Source: Martelella alba (lineage in GTDB: Bacteria; Pseudomonadota; Gammaproteobacteria; Enterobacterales; Enterobacteriaceae). From it: DNA of 64,000 nucleotides. The notes under the pieces are model-generated. The model saw only the letters and a program-made list of their open reading frames with translations, made no database searches and had not been told where the DNA came from. The position numbers and the translations under genes are program-made. Shown in pieces: positions 37,688 to 47,170 of the stretch. The number at the start of each line of letters is the position of its first letter. Position 1 is the first letter of the stretch. The DNA lies in NCBI RefSeq assembly GCF_005217455.1, contig NZ_SZPQ01000015.1, positions 62,001-126,000 on the forward strand. Direction: 5' to 3'.

Positions 37688-38493
37688 TATTTTTCGCGGC
37701 CCAGCGGTACGACCATGGGGGTATGCGCCACCGGATCCTCAATGATCACGCAGCGCAATCCGAATACCTGCTCCACCAGCTCGGCGGTGACGATATCCGC
37801 CGGCGCGCCTTGCGCGACAATGGCGCCCTCGCGCATGGCCACCAAATGGGTGGCGTAGCGGCAGGCATGGTTCAAGTCGTGCAAAACCACCACCAGCGTA
37901 TGGCCGTCGCGGCGGTTGAGATGCCGCAACAACTCCAGTAAGTCGATTTGATGGGCGATATCCAGCCATGTAGTGGGTTCATCCAGCAACAGTAGCGGGG
38001 TTTGCTGGGCCAGCGCCATGGCGATCCAGACCCGCTGGCGCTGGCCGCCGGAAAGGGTATCCACCGGCAACCGTTCCAGCGCCTCGATACCGGTGGCGCG
38101 CATCGCATGGCGAACCGCCGCTTCGTCCCGGGCATTCCAACGACCCAATGGCGACTGGTGGGGATAACGTCCCCGCGCCACCAAGTCTCCCACCAAAATA
38201 TCTCCCGGCGCGGTGGGGTTCTGCGGCAACAGACCCAGCCTGCGGGCCACTTCCTTGGTGCGATAATGGCTGATCTCCCGGCCATCAAGCCTTACTTGTC
38301 CCTGCTCGGGGCGCAGCAGCCGGGCGAGCGCACGCAATAAAGTGGATTTGCCACAGGCGTTGGGACCGATGATGACGGTCAGTTCCCCGTCGGGAATGGA
38401 CAATGACAAATCTCGGGCAATAATCTTTTTTGCGTAGCCGAGAGTGACATGTTCCGCGCCCAGGCGGGAGGGTGGCGTGTTTTCAGGACTCAT
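37639..38493 (-). CDS. fepC: Ferric siderophore ABC ATPase FepC
   Basis: A 284-residue ABC ATPase energising import of ferric catecholate through FepDG. Walker A is GPNACGKST, the signature is LSGGQRQRVW and Walker B is LLLLDEPTT, followed by the switch His in VVVLHDLNHA. The start overlaps the fepG stop (ATGA). The gene's last 49 bases overlap the 3' end of fes on the opposite strand, so the two mRNAs share complementary tails. Confidence 0.92.
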   Translation of the reverse strand: MSPENTPPSRLGAEHVTLGYAKKIIARDLSLSIPDGELTVIIGPNACGKSTLLRALARLLRPEQGQVRLDGREISHYRTKEVARRLGLLPQNPTAPGDILVGDLVARGRYPHQSPLGRWNARDEAAVRHAMRATGIEALERLPVDTLSGGQRQRVWIAMALAQQTPLLLLDEPTTWLDIAHQIDLLELLRHLNRRDGHTLVVVLHDLNHACRYATHLVAMREGAIVAQGAPADIVTAELVEQVFGLRCVIIEDPVAHTPMVVPLGREKYQPLVFPVDGAPKGAG

Positions 38494-39491
38494 CTCGCGC
38501 GGGTCTCCCGTATGAGCAGGGCAATGAGATAGAGGCCGCCGAGAGACACGGTAACGACCCCCACAGGGAGCTGATAGGGCGTAAATAACCGCCGGGACGC
38601 CAGATCGGCCGCCAGGAGCACCAGCGCTCCGGTCAGGGCGGCCAATGTCAGCGAGGGGGTTTGGCTGGCCGACAGACGACGGGCGATCTGGGGCGCCGCC
38701 AGGGCGACAAAGGATATCGGACCGGCGGCGGCGGTAGCCGCGGCCGTTAGCGCCACGGCCGCCAGAATCAGGCCAAAACGCGAACGCTCCACGGAAACGC
38801 CCAGGGCGCGGGCGGCGTCCTCGCCCATTTCCATAAGCCGCATAGGCCGGACCAGCCAGGATGTCAGCAGCAGCGCCGGCAGGATCATGAGCGCCGCCGG
38901 CAGGCATTTGGCCCAGGTCATGCCGTTAAGCGAGCCGGCGCTCCACAAGCCGGCGGTCATCGCCGATTCCAGCGACGCGCTGATGATGAGCCAGGTATTC
39001 AGGGCGACCAGCAACGCGCGCACGGCGATGCCGACGATAATCAACCGCAAGGTGTGGATACCGTCGCGCCAGGCCAGCAGAAAGACGGCGAGGGCGGTCA
39101 GGCCGCCGCCGGCCAGCGCGGCCGGCGGGAGCGCGGCGTCATCGCCGCCCAACGCCACGATGGCCAACAACACACCGCTGTGGGCGCCGGTGTTGAAGCC
39201 CAGCACGTCCGGGCTACCGAGGGGATTGCGCAGCAGGGATTGAAATATGCCGCCGCTGACGCCAAGGGCGGCGCCCAACATGAGCGCGGCGGCCACGCGC
39301 GGCAGCCGCCACTGAACGACCACGGTCTGGATCGGCTCCGGCGCCAACCCGCTTAGCGCCGCGAGAACATGCGCGGCGTCAAGGGAAAGCGAGCCGGTGC
39401 CGAGCGCCGTCACCGCCATCGCCAGGCAGCAGAGCGCCAAAAAACCGCCGGCCAATGGCCGCCGTATCCGTAAGGGGGACGGTCGGTTCAT
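38490..39491 (-). CDS. fepG: Ferric siderophore permease FepG
   Basis: A 333-residue FecCD-family permease with about nine to ten membrane helices. GAALGVSGGIFQSLLRNPLGSP is the family signature early in the protein, and GPISFVALAAPQIARRL lies in the coupling region. It pairs with the preceding permease (39488-40486) in an inner-membrane heterodimer driven by FepC. Four-base overlaps on both sides show tight operon packing. The FepD/FepG assignment rests mainly on gene order. Confidence 0.88.
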   Translation of the reverse strand: MNRPSPLRIRRPLAGGFLALCCLAMAVTALGTGSLSLDAAHVLAALSGLAPEPIQTVVVQWRLPRVAAALMLGAALGVSGGIFQSLLRNPLGSPDVLGFNTGAHSGVLLAIVALGGDDAALPPAALAGGGLTALAVFLLAWRDGIHTLRLIIVGIAVRALLVALNTWLIISASLESAMTAGLWSAGSLNGMTWAKCLPAALMILPALLLTSWLVRPMRLMEMGEDAARALGVSVERSRFGLILAAVALTAAATAAAGPISFVALAAPQIARRLSASQTPSLTLAALTGALVLLAADLASRRLFTPYQLPVGVVTVSLGGLYLIALLIRETRAR

Positions 39492-40486
39492 AAGGCTTGC
39501 AGGCTCCGGTGACGGCGCATCAGGATGATCACAAATGGCGCGCCCAAAAACGCCGTCACCACCGATACGCGCAGTTCTCCCGGCACCATCACGCGACCGG
39601 CGATATCGCCGGCCAGCAACAGCGACGGCGTTAACAATAAGACACAGGGCAATTGCCGCCGGTGATCACTGCCGACCAGCCGGCGCGCCACGGGAGGCAT
39701 CATCAAACCGATAAACGCGATGGGTCCCGCCAGGGCGGTGGCGCCGCCGCATAATAGCGTAATGGCCGCCACGCCGGCGATTTGCGTCATCCCCACCCGG
39801 GAGCCGAGTCCGGCGGCCGTCTCGTGGCCCATGGCCAGAGTATTCAATCCGCGGGCCAATCCCAAGGCCAGCAGTGTTCCAAGCAAAATTGGGCCAGCGG
39901 CGGTTTTTACCGCCGCCATGCTGCGAATATCCAGCGAGCCGGCCTGCCAGAAACGCAAGCTGTCATAAATCAGCGGATTAAGCAGGGCGATGCCCGAGGC
40001 GACGCCTTCCAGCACCGCGCCCAGGGCTATGCCCGCCAAGGTCAGTCGCACGGGATTCACCCGTCCGCCGCCCGCCGCGCCTATCACCGTCACCAAAAAT
40101 GCCGCGATTAGCGCGCCGATTAAGGCGAACCAGAGGAAATCAGTGGCTGTAACGGCGCCGAAAAAGGCGGTACCCAGCACCATGGCGAAACCGGCGCCGG
40201 CATTGACGCCAAGAATACCGGGATCCGCCAGGGGGTTGCCGGTCAGCGTTTGCATCAGCGAGCCGGCCAATCCCAGCGCGACGCCGGCCAGTAAGCCGGC
40301 CAGGGTCCTGGGCAGACGGGCGTCAAGGACGATAACGCAATCCGCATCGCGGCAGGTATGCGACAGCGCATGGATAACCGTGGCGGCGGGCAGGTTTTTT
40401 GCGCCCACCAGCAGGCTTAAGGCCAGCAGCAAGGCGAGCAGCAGGCATAACAGACCGATTTTCACTAGCGGGTAGCGGGCGATCAT
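39488..40486 (-). CDS. fepD: Ferric siderophore permease FepD
   Basis: A 332-residue FecCD-family permease, partner of the next gene. It has [22 protein letters not shown] early on, a hydrophobic core of about nine helices and [21 protein letters not shown] near residues 255-275, where the ATPase docks. It follows fepB with a four-base overlap. Confidence 0.88.
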   Translation of the reverse strand: MIARYPLVKIGLLCLLLALLLALSLLVGAKNLPAATVIHALSHTCRDADCVIVLDARLPRTLAGLLAGVALGLAGSLMQTLTGNPLADPGILGVNAGAGFAMVLGTAFFGAVTATDFLWFALIGALIAAFLVTVIGAAGGGRVNPVRLTLAGIALGAVLEGVASGIALLNPLIYDSLRFWQAGSLDIRSMAAVKTAAGPILLGTLLALGLARGLNTLAMGHETAAGLGSRVGMTQIAGVAAITLLCGGATALAGPIAFIGLMMPPVARRLVGSDHRRQLPCVLLLTPSLLLAGDIAGRVMVPGELRVSVVTAFLGAPFVIILMRRHRSLQAL

Positions 40487-41454
40487 GGGCGCGAGAACAA
40501 TTTTTCCAGACGCGTCAACACATTGGACGCACTAAAGTAATCGAGCCGGAAAGTATCCCGACCCAGGGCGAAGACCTGTCCGTCGCGTACTGCCGGCAAA
40601 TGGGCCAGGAACGGGTTGGCCCGCAGCGCGTCCGCATCCGCCTTTTCAGCGGCGAACAACAGCAATGTGCGGCCGTTTAGCCCGTCGGCCAGATTCTCGC
40701 CGGACAATTGCAGAATATCCCGGCGTTGCCCCATGCTGTGTCCGGTTGACAGATTCGCGGGGGGTTTGGCCAGGGAAAAGCCCAGTTGCGCCAGCAAACG
40801 CCCCTGGGGCGAGTCGGCGGTCCAAAGATTGGCGCCTTTGCCATCGCGCAAATAGACCAGTGCGGACACGGGTTGCGGCGGCGACGCCAACCGTTGGCCG
40901 AGCGTCCGCACACGGACATCGAACGCATCGACGATGTGCGCCGCCTGCGTTTCGTGGCCGGTGGCCCGTCCCAGCACGACCGCTAACTGCTGCCAGCTCT
41001 GGTTGTCGTAATTCAGCACCAGCACCGGCGCGATGGCCGACAGTTGAGGGTAAAGACGCAGGGCGGAATCACCGCCGGTGGCCGACATGACAATCAGATC
41101 AGGCGCTTCGCCGGCAATGGCCTCGGCGTCCGGTTCGCCGATATAAAGCCGCTTAACGCCGCGCTGACGCGCCACATCTCCCCATTGACGTAAAAAACCC
41201 AGCTGGTCGGCAACGGCATTGTTCGGGGTGGTGGCGCCGCTGGCGATGACCGGCGCATCAATGGCCAGCAAGGTCCCCGTGAGCGTCACGCTGGTGGACA
41301 GGATGCGTTTCGGCGCCTGTTGCAAAACGATATCGCCGCGCGTGCCGGCGATCCGGCGGGGCCAATCAGCGGCGTTGCCTCTGTGAGATAGCGTTAGCAG
41401 GACAATCGCGCCCAGAGAAAACAAGACCCTACTGCGAAACGTCGCGCCGAACAT
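40483..41454 (-). CDS. fepB: Ferric siderophore periplasmic binding protein FepB
   Basis: A 323-residue class III substrate-binding protein. A signal peptide (about residues 1-28, ending RGNA-A) is followed by two lobes linked by a long helix. [17 protein letters not shown] and APDLIVMSA are characteristic. It carries the ferric catecholate from FepA to FepDG. First gene of fepBDGC; a Fur-like box lies just upstream. No strong ribosome site is visible before the ATG, so the exact start is slightly uncertain. Confidence 0.88.
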   Translation of the reverse strand: MFGATFRSRVLFSLGAIVLLTLSHRGNAADWPRRIAGTRGDIVLQQAPKRILSTSVTLTGTLLAIDAPVIASGATTPNNAVADQLGFLRQWGDVARQRGVKRLYIGEPDAEAIAGEAPDLIVMSATGGDSALRLYPQLSAIAPVLVLNYDNQSWQQLAVVLGRATGHETQAAHIVDAFDVRVRTLGQRLASPPQPVSALVYLRDGKGANLWTADSPQGRLLAQLGFSLAKPPANLSTGHSMGQRRDILQLSGENLADGLNGRTLLLFAAEKADADALRANPFLAHLPAVRDGQVFALGRDTFRLDYFSASNVLTRLEKLFSRP

Positions 41455-41481
41455 ATCATCAGCATCCCTATTATTAATTAT

Positions 41482-41501
41482 AAATGCGTATCATTTTCAT
41501 T
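41482..41501 (-). promoter_or_regulatory. Fur-like box upstream of fepB
   Basis: On the minus strand ATGAAAATGATACGCATTTA closely matches the Fur pattern of repeated (A/T)ATGAT-like hexamers. It lies 30-50 bp upstream of the fepB start and about 140 bp from the divergent MarR gene. Repression by Fur in high iron is the expected role. Confidence 0.65.
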
Positions 41502-41638
41502 GCTCAAGAGACAAAAGTCCAGACATTCGCGGCAATACTTGTCATGGCGGCCCGCCGCGTCAGCGGGACGATGTTTTGCGCGGCGGCGGTAATTTGCTAA
41601 AGTGCCGCTATATTGAGCCAAAGGCATACAGGCATGCT

Positions 41639-42088
41639 ATGAACGATTCCCAGCGCGACCCGGATGCGGGTCTTTTCGCCATGGCGGTAGAGCTACGCTT
41701 GCTTATCGGCAATCTGGGACGGCGGCTGCGGGAACAATCCCATCCCGGTGATTATACCTTGTCGCAAAAAGCGGTAATTTTACGTCTTGAACGGGAAGGA
41801 CCGGCCACAGTGACCGCCCTGGCCCGCGCCGAAGGCATGCGTCCGCAGTCGATGGGCGCCACCGTGGCGTCCCTGGAAGCGGCGGGCCTGATTGCCGGCG
41901 CGCCGGATCCGTCCGACGGCCGCCAGACTTTGCTCTTTCTGACCGAGGGCTGCCGCGCGTTACTGAAGTCGAGCCGGGAAGCGAGGGAAGACTGGTTGTA
42001 TCATGCCGTTATCGAGCGTTTCGCCCCCCATGAGCGCGAACAGTTGGCCACCGCCATCGACTTGCTCAAGCGGTTGACCCGCCCCTGA
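41639..42088 (+). CDS. MarR-family transcriptional regulator
   Basis: A 149-residue winged-helix regulator. The central DNA-binding part includes VTALARAEGMRPQSMGATVASL (helix-turn-helix) and a wing with DPSDGRQTLLFLT, the conserved MarR DxRxxxxxLT region. The start at 41639 is poorly marked, but the upstream frame lacks family similarity. It is divergent from fepB, so it might modulate siderophore uptake, but effector and targets are unknown. Confidence 0.8.
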   Translation: MNDSQRDPDAGLFAMAVELRLLIGNLGRRLREQSHPGDYTLSQKAVILRLEREGPATVTALARAEGMRPQSMGATVASLEAAGLIAGAPDPSDGRQTLLFLTEGCRALLKSSREAREDWLYHAVIERFAPHEREQLATAIDLLKRLTRP

Positions 42089-42151
42089 CGTACCGGCCTT
42101 TATTAGCGCCGCCGCTTGAGACGGGTTGCCGGCGTCTTGCCCCGCCCATAA

Positions 42152-42177
42152 CGCTGCCCGGGTTAGCTTGGGCAGCG
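42152..42177 (+). terminator. Possible hairpin terminator after the marR-type gene
   Basis: CGCTGCCC at 42152-42159 pairs with GGGCAGCG at 42170-42177 across a 10-base loop, 63 bases after the stop. There is no T-run, so the terminator call is weak. Confidence 0.3.
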
Positions 42178-42265
42178 CCCCGCCAGCGGACCAAAAAATT
42201 TGGGGGTCATTTATTCAGGAATGACAACAGGTTAATTATTTAATTAACGATGATTAATAAAAATT

Positions 42266-42295
42266 CTTGACCCTGGCGGTCAAGGTGTCTATCAT
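42266..42295 (+). promoter_or_regulatory. bhsA promoter with overlapping palindromic operator
   Basis: TTGACC (42267-42272), a 17-bp spacer and TATCAT (42290-42295) form a good sigma-70 promoter. The -35 box lies in a perfect palindrome, CTTGACC-CTGGC-GGTCAAG (42266-42284), placed to let a repressor block RNA polymerase. ComR plays this role for bhsA in E. coli, but I cannot confirm its site here. Confidence 0.55.
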
Positions 42296-42359
42296 TTGTT
42301 TATCGATCGTTAATAAATTAATAATCTCTATGAATAATAACCTAAAGAGCGTATTTGTT

Positions 42360-42617
42360 ATGAAAAACCTGAAATATACCATCGCCGCCATCGCACTGAC
42401 CACTTTGCCATTCGGGAGCTTTGCCGCCCTGCAAGTAAACGCCGCCCCGGCCAACCAACGGCAGGTCGGCGTTATCAGCACCAGCGGCGGCCACGATATC
42501 ACCTCCGTGGAAAACCAGTTGGCGGAAAAAGCCAGCCAGTCCGGCGCCAAATCTTTCCGTGTCACTTCCATCACGGGAAATAACCTGATGCACGGCACGG
42601 CGGAACTCTACCAATAA
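42360..42617 (+). CDS. bhsA: BhsA/YhcN-family stress outer-membrane protein
   Basis: An 85-residue secreted protein of the YdgH/BhsA/McbA family. A signal peptide (MKNLKYTIAAIALTTLPFGS) is followed by a single YhcN domain with QVGVISTSGGHDITSVE, KASQSGAKSFRVTSITG and HGTAELYQ. It has the same length as E. coli BhsA, an outer-membrane protein linked to multiple-stress resistance and biofilm control. McbA or YahO-like relatives cannot be excluded. AAGAG lies upstream; an in-frame ATG at 42330 is a less likely start. A strong terminator follows. Confidence 0.82.
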   Translation: MKNLKYTIAAIALTTLPFGSFAALQVNAAPANQRQVGVISTSGGHDITSVENQLAEKASQSGAKSFRVTSITGNNLMHGTAELYQ

Positions 42618-42669
42618 GCGTATTCGCCGTAAGGCCCGGCATGATAGCCGCCCTGGCGGGCATGCATTG

Positions 42670-42711
42670 AAAAACGCCGACGGAATTTGACTGTTCCGTC
42701 GGCGTTTTTTT
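42670..42711. terminator. Strong bidirectional terminator
   Basis: AAAAACGCCGACGGAA pairs with TTCCGTCGGCGTTTTTTT across an 8-base loop, and an A-run on the left mirrors the T-run on the right. It ends bhsA and could also stop transcription from the large minus-strand gene, whose stop is at 42847. Confidence 0.9.
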
Positions 42712-42846
42712 ATGGCATCCGCGCCGGCTGTTTTCGCCACACAAGGGAAGCCCAGGCAGTTTTGCCGAGCGCCGGCCCCGGATGGCGCATGATGTCATAC
42801 GCCAATACGATCGAAAAAACAGATCGGGCATGGTCCGTCGGGGCGC

Positions 42847-45800
42847 CTAGGACTTCTGATCAAAGATAAGCGTCAACAGCAGTTGGATGAGCAGGGCGTC
42901 CTTTGGCCCGGCGGTTGTGGCGCGTTTGAGACGTCCGCGCCGTTCGGCGGCAATATCCAGGATGTATTTAACGACATTGTCCGCATTCATCATCATGACG
43001 TTCGCTTTGAACATATCGTCGTTCGCCAGCGCCCGGTAAATGGTCTCGTCGTCGATAATATTGCCGGCGGGCCGTAACAACAGGGTATTGAGGTTTTTTT
43101 TCACATGCGCCAGATCAAGAATACGGTTCGCCATGGCATTTTCAAATTGCATCAAAGGGGTTTGCGGACTGCCATGACTTAAGGTGATGGTATCAATCAG
43201 CATTGTATCGTCCGTGCCGGCGGCCAGATGGGAGATTTCATGCAACACGGTATGAACCAGTTCGTCCTGATGTAGCGTGTAGCCCCGTTCCACCCGATCG
43301 GCAATGATGAAAATCCTTTGTTGGGGATCGCCGGGGATCACGAATCCCAAATCGCCATAACACAGTTCATGCCCGTTCAATGTGGACGGATAATTGCCGG
43401 CGCTGTCGGCGGTCCTTAGAGAGGACACGATAACAGTATTACGATGCAGGTGCTCCTGTAGCGCTATGGCTCTTTCCAGCACATGGGCAAGTCTCGTGGT
43501 GGCTTTATCGATGATCTCCAGGTTCGAGATGCCCAGCGCCTCGGCGAAATAGGCGTCAAGCCAGAACTTTCGACCGGCTTGCTGGGCGGCGCCCCGCAGA
43601 TAATCCAACGCCGTTTCCATGATAGCCAAGCCGGCCGTAAAAGCTTGCGTAACCTTAACCTGGGCATCGGCCAGGTAGGGGTAGCTCACGATGGCGCGGT
43701 TTTTGTTCAGACCGCGAACCTTGATGTAAGGTTTGCCGTAAAAAGCCTCGAACAACTCATATTCCACCATTATGGCGATCTTACGATGAGGTTGATACAA
43801 CTTCAGGTATATCGGCATGAAATCGGTGAACGGTTGCCAGTCACTGGCCAAACCCACGGCCATGGGTACCGGTGGCGCCGCGCTACGGCTGTCCGAGCGG
43901 GGATAAACCGCATACATTCTTCTAATATCCGACGGGTCGTGGCGATGCGGCGGCCAGGACAGGCGCAATCCGGCGGCAATATCGGTCGGTACCCTGACCA
44001 GGCGGTTTTCCTCAAGGATATATTTAGGACCGTAAACACCCGTGTGTTCCGGCGTCAGCGCCATATAGACGTTTTGTTCCCGCCAGCGATCGCCGTCCAG
44101 TTTTATCGCCAGCAACCGTCTTTTCCCCGTTGCCGCGATAATGATATCGCCCTGGCGCTCGGCCGGCAGCCTGGCGAACAGTTCCGGCTTGCTCAGCTTG
44201 GGCAGCGCGGTTTTCAACGCCGGCAGACGATGGAACAGGGCCTGTCCCAGGGCAAGGGCCTGGGTCGCGGACGATCGGCCAAGGGTATACATCGATTCAA
44301 TGCCGGGATCGAGCGCCTGGCGCAGCCCCAGGCCAAAACGCAGCCATTCCCTGAGGCTCATCTCATCCGCCGCCCGCGCAATACCGTAGCGGATGAATTG
44401 CCTGCCCGCGTCGGCGATGGCTTTTCTCAGCGGCAGTTCGGCCAGCATCGCCCCGCGCATGCCGGCGAGCGCCACCTTGCCCCCCGTCGCCAGCGCGCGG
44501 CTCATTTGCAAAGACAGCCGGAAGCTGTGCCCCAATAACGGAACGAACGCCAGGGCATCAGCCGTGCAGGTCAATGCCGCTTCTGCTTTACGGCCTTGTC
44601 GCGATGCGGTGACGCAACTGTAAAAGGGAATGACGGACAAGAAGAAATCTTCAATTTTTTCCGCCGAGGTTCGCTGGTAGCCATACTCGTTCAATTGATG
44701 GAGCAGCCTGTCCCGATTTCGCGTGGCGAGGAAGGTGATGAGATCCGCAAGCCGGTCGGTTTGCGCCGGCGGCAGCGTATCGTCGTGCGGCAACAGTTTC
44801 AGCGCATAAGTCTCATCCAGACGCGCTTTATCCGCCTCGCCGACCAAGGTGCGATAATAATCGGCATTTTCATCGATCCGCTGGAGGCGGTACTGGTTTT
44901 CCTGGACGGAGATAGCGTAAATACGGACCTGATTGCCTTGCGACGCTTTGAATACATTGGTCTGCGGCGAAGGGGCGATGATATCCAGGTGATCGTGCGT
45001 GTCGACCGCGGGCAGGATAGCCGGTAGATAGGGCCGCGCGCCGCCCTTTTGAAAAATGAAGGATAATAACTCCAAGGACGCGTGACGAATGAAATCCTGT
45101 TCCATGGTTGGAAGCGCCTCCGCCAGCAACGTCAGTAACATATGGTCGACGGTAAAAAACTGGGCGGCGATTTTACGGTTCTGTTCGAAAAAGAGTTTGT
45201 CGAGATACGCGCTGGGGCACACCGCCAGTGTTTTGCAAAATTCGGTTCGCGTGCGGTAATACTGCAAAGATCGGTTGAATATCATTAATGGATCGCGTTC
45301 TTCTTCGTACCGGTCTTTTATCGCCTGCAATTCCCGCATGGCCTTGACTTCAAGAGTGGCGTTCCTGGTGACGCGCCATTCCAACAGGGCATGCGGGTTT
45401 TGCATGGCATGGCGGATCATGGCGGGTAGATAAAAAAAGCTGATCCAGTGTACCGGCACCGCCTGTTCTTTCCATTGCAGAAAGATCATGCGTCCCAGCG
45501 CGGCGGCCTCCTGATCGGTGGGCGGCGGTTGCAGACCGCCCAGGACATTGGCGAACGCGAGACCGGCGTGGACATCCATCCATTCCAGATCATGGGTGTC
45601 GACCGGCCAATGCGCGGTGGCGGCCAGCAAGGGATATTCCATCGTAACGACATGTTCTTTGACGAACCGGATATCATCCTGTCCGTCCTGTGGTGTGTCT
45701 TCGCCGAAAAATTGGAGCAGGGCGATCTGGACGCGTCCTGCAAGAAAGGCCAGCACATCCGGGTTTTGGTACTGATGCCGGGCGATGGTCATGATGATGA

Positions 45801-46668
45801 AATCCGAGAGACTTTCGCCGAAGATATTGACGTTTAGCCAGCGGTATACGGCCACTTTACCCGCCGGCCGCGAATACGGCATGGCGACTCCGGGCTGGCG
45901 GGTTTCCGGCGACGTGAGGGTTTCCGCCAGGCTGTCGATGTCCGCGTTTTCTTCCCGCAGAAGACGGAGAGTCGATTTCACCAATAGGGAAGGCGAGGGG
46001 TCGATGCGATAGCGGTCATCGCCGGTGCGATTGAAAAAAAAACGGGCCACTTTGCCATTGACGCCGGCGAAGGCGTCAGTTGTGTCCCGTTCCGCGGCCG
46101 CCAGCGCGGGTTCGTGGCGTCGCGCGCGTTTGGCGGCGGCGGCGGAAAGCCCGGATTTCCCGGCCGAGGGATGGGACGCGGCCGTTCTCACTGGCCGTAG
46201 AGGCGGCCGGCCGGCGCCATGGCCGGAAAGCGGACAGAGCGCCATTCGATCCCGCCGTCTTGGAAAGCCGCATGGATCAGGCGGCGCGGTAATGCCGTTA
46301 TCGGCCCAGAATGCCGCCGGCGGATATCCGCCGGCGACACGGGTAGCGTTCCCCTCTACATGCGTCGCCCCCGCGAAAGTTTTGCCGCCGGTCGGGTTTA
46401 TGGCGCCACGCGCCGGCGCGAACGCGGAAAGAAGCGTAAGCGCGGAGAGTACGGCCGCCGCTTTGGGGGGAAGTGGTTTGTTTTTCTCGACCGAGGGGGA
46501 AATATTGGCGGCCTGGCATAATTGATAGAGTTGTTTTCCTTTTTTTTGCGCGCGGCATTCCCTTGTCAAATATGATATTGGTTGGCAGTCGTTATTATTT
46601 TTCTTATATTTAACATTTGCATGATTACCGATAGCCAATCGTTGCTGGCATAATGATGATATTGGCAT
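42847..46668 (-). CDS. Putative secreted zinc-metalloprotease toxin, 1273 aa
   Basis: A large protein I cannot assign to a named family. Visible parts: a polar, basic leader (1-65, AT-rich DNA); a signal-like hydrophobic stretch AAAVLSALTLLSAFAPARG (70-88); a low-complexity Ala/Arg/Pro region (about 90-195); long helical domains; a hydrophobic segment near 675-740 with LSVIPFYSCVTASRQG and ALTCTADALAFVPLLG, like translocation regions of large toxins; then a C-terminal domain with LHEISHLAAGTDD at about 1142-1154. HEISH (1143-1147) plus GT-x-D (Asp 1154) fits the aspzincin pattern (HExxH with GTxD). GGAGG lies three bases before the start. It stands alone between bhsA and an RpiR gene. Target and secretion route are unknown. 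Confidence 0.7.
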   Translation of the reverse strand: MPISSLCQQRLAIGNHANVKYKKNNNDCQPISYLTRECRAQKKGKQLYQLCQAANISPSVEKNKPLPPKAAAVLSALTLLSAFAPARGAINPTGGKTFAGATHVEGNATRVAGGYPPAAFWADNGITAPPDPCGFPRRRDRMALCPLSGHGAGRPPLRPVRTAASHPSAGKSGLSAAAAKRARRHEPALAAAERDTTDAFAGVNGKVARFFFNRTGDDRYRIDPSPSLLVKSTLRLLREENADIDSLAETLTSPETRQPGVAMPYSRPAGKVAVYRWLNVNIFGESLSDFIIMTIARHQYQNPDVLAFLAGRVQIALLQFFGEDTPQDGQDDIRFVKEHVVTMEYPLLAATAHWPVDTHDLEWMDVHAGLAFANVLGGLQPPPTDQEAAALGRMIFLQWKEQAVPVHWISFFYLPAMIRHAMQNPHALLEWRVTRNATLEVKAMRELQAIKDRYEEERDPLMIFNRSLQYYRTRTEFCKTLAVCPSAYLDKLFFEQNRKIAAQFFTVDHMLLTLLAEALPTMEQDFIRHASLELLSFIFQKGGARPYLPAILPAVDTHDHLDIIAPSPQTNVFKASQGNQVRIYAISVQENQYRLQRIDENADYYRTLVGEADKARLDETYALKLLPHDDTLPPAQTDRLADLITFLATRNRDRLLHQLNEYGYQRTSAEKIEDFFLSVIPFYSCVTASRQGRKAEAALTCTADALAFVPLLGHSFRLSLQMSRALATGGKVALAGMRGAMLAELPLRKAIADAGRQFIRYGIARAADEMSLREWLRFGLGLRQALDPGIESMYTLGRSSATQALALGQALFHRLPALKTALPKLSKPELFARLPAERQGDIIIAATGKRRLLAIKLDGDRWREQNVYMALTPEHTGVYGPKYILEENRLVRVPTDIAAGLRLSWPPHRHDPSDIRRMYAVYPRSDSRSAAPPVPMAVGLASDWQPFTDFMPIYLKLYQPHRKIAIMVEYELFEAFYGKPYIKVRGLNKNRAIVSYPYLADAQVKVTQAFTAGLAIMETALDYLRGAAQQAGRKFWLDAYFAEALGISNLEIIDKATTRLAHVLERAIALQEHLHRNTVIVSSLRTADSAGNYPSTLNGHELCYGDLGFVIPGDPQQRIFIIADRVERGYTLHQDELVHTVLHEISHLAAGTDDTMLIDTITLSHGSPQTPLMQFENAMANRILDLAHVKKNLNTLLLRPAGNIIDDETIYRALANDDMFKANVMMMNADNVVKYILDIAAERRGRLKRATTAGPKDALLIQLLLTLIFDQKS

Positions 46669-46776
46669 ATTCCTCCAATGAATTTAGAAAAAAGATATTC
46701 CGTTCAGCCGACATGGTACTTCTAACTTACGCGCAAATCAATTATCAAGCAGTATTGAAATGACCCTACATTTAGC

Positions 46777-46974
46777 TATACTCTAAACTAACTTCAAATT
46801 GCCTGTTTATTGGCCGCGCGCGCTTGCCCCAGTCACCGAGTTATCCATACCACCGGATGGGTATGAAGAACATCCAGTTTCTTACCAAAGATCCGCCATG
46901 GGCGATGTAAATTCGTTCCCGGTGAATTTGTCGCCTCCCGTCGCCACGATATGACCTGAATTATTTGGAATATA
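46777..46974. repeat. Long ERIC-like element (198 bp)
   Basis: The ends resemble the ERIC-like family (TATACTCTAAACTAACTTCA... and ...GACCTGAATTATTTGGAATA), with GCCCCAGTCACCGAG in the left arm. The centre contains AAATTCGTTCCCGGTGAATT, a small hairpin shared with the element at 48142-48338. It lies in the gene-free stretch 46669-47170, where I see no other feature. Confidence 0.6.
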
Positions 46975-47170
46975 ATAGGAACAGTCATGCAAATTCCAAG
47001 GAGCCTCGACGGAAATAGACGGTATTAAACGGATTAACCGGCGGTGCCTCATCTCTTGGCAACGCGATGCAAATGCATGTCATTGCAATGCAATGATAGT
47101 CCGCCTAAACGCTGCGCTAAAAACGCAACGCCGGTAATTTCCTGGCGCCCGTCCCGCCGCCAAGGGAGAA

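Noticed and set aside
43483-44538. 351-codon open frame on the plus strand inside the putative toxin gene
   Set aside because: Antisense shadow of the GC-rich minus-strand coding region. It is rich in Arg, Gln and His, has no family motif and no ribosome site.
46546-46553. A8 tract in the toxin leader as a frameshift site
   Set aside because: The in-frame reading leads directly to a plausible signal segment and a 1273-residue frame. The alternative frame after the tract gives no sensible N terminus.
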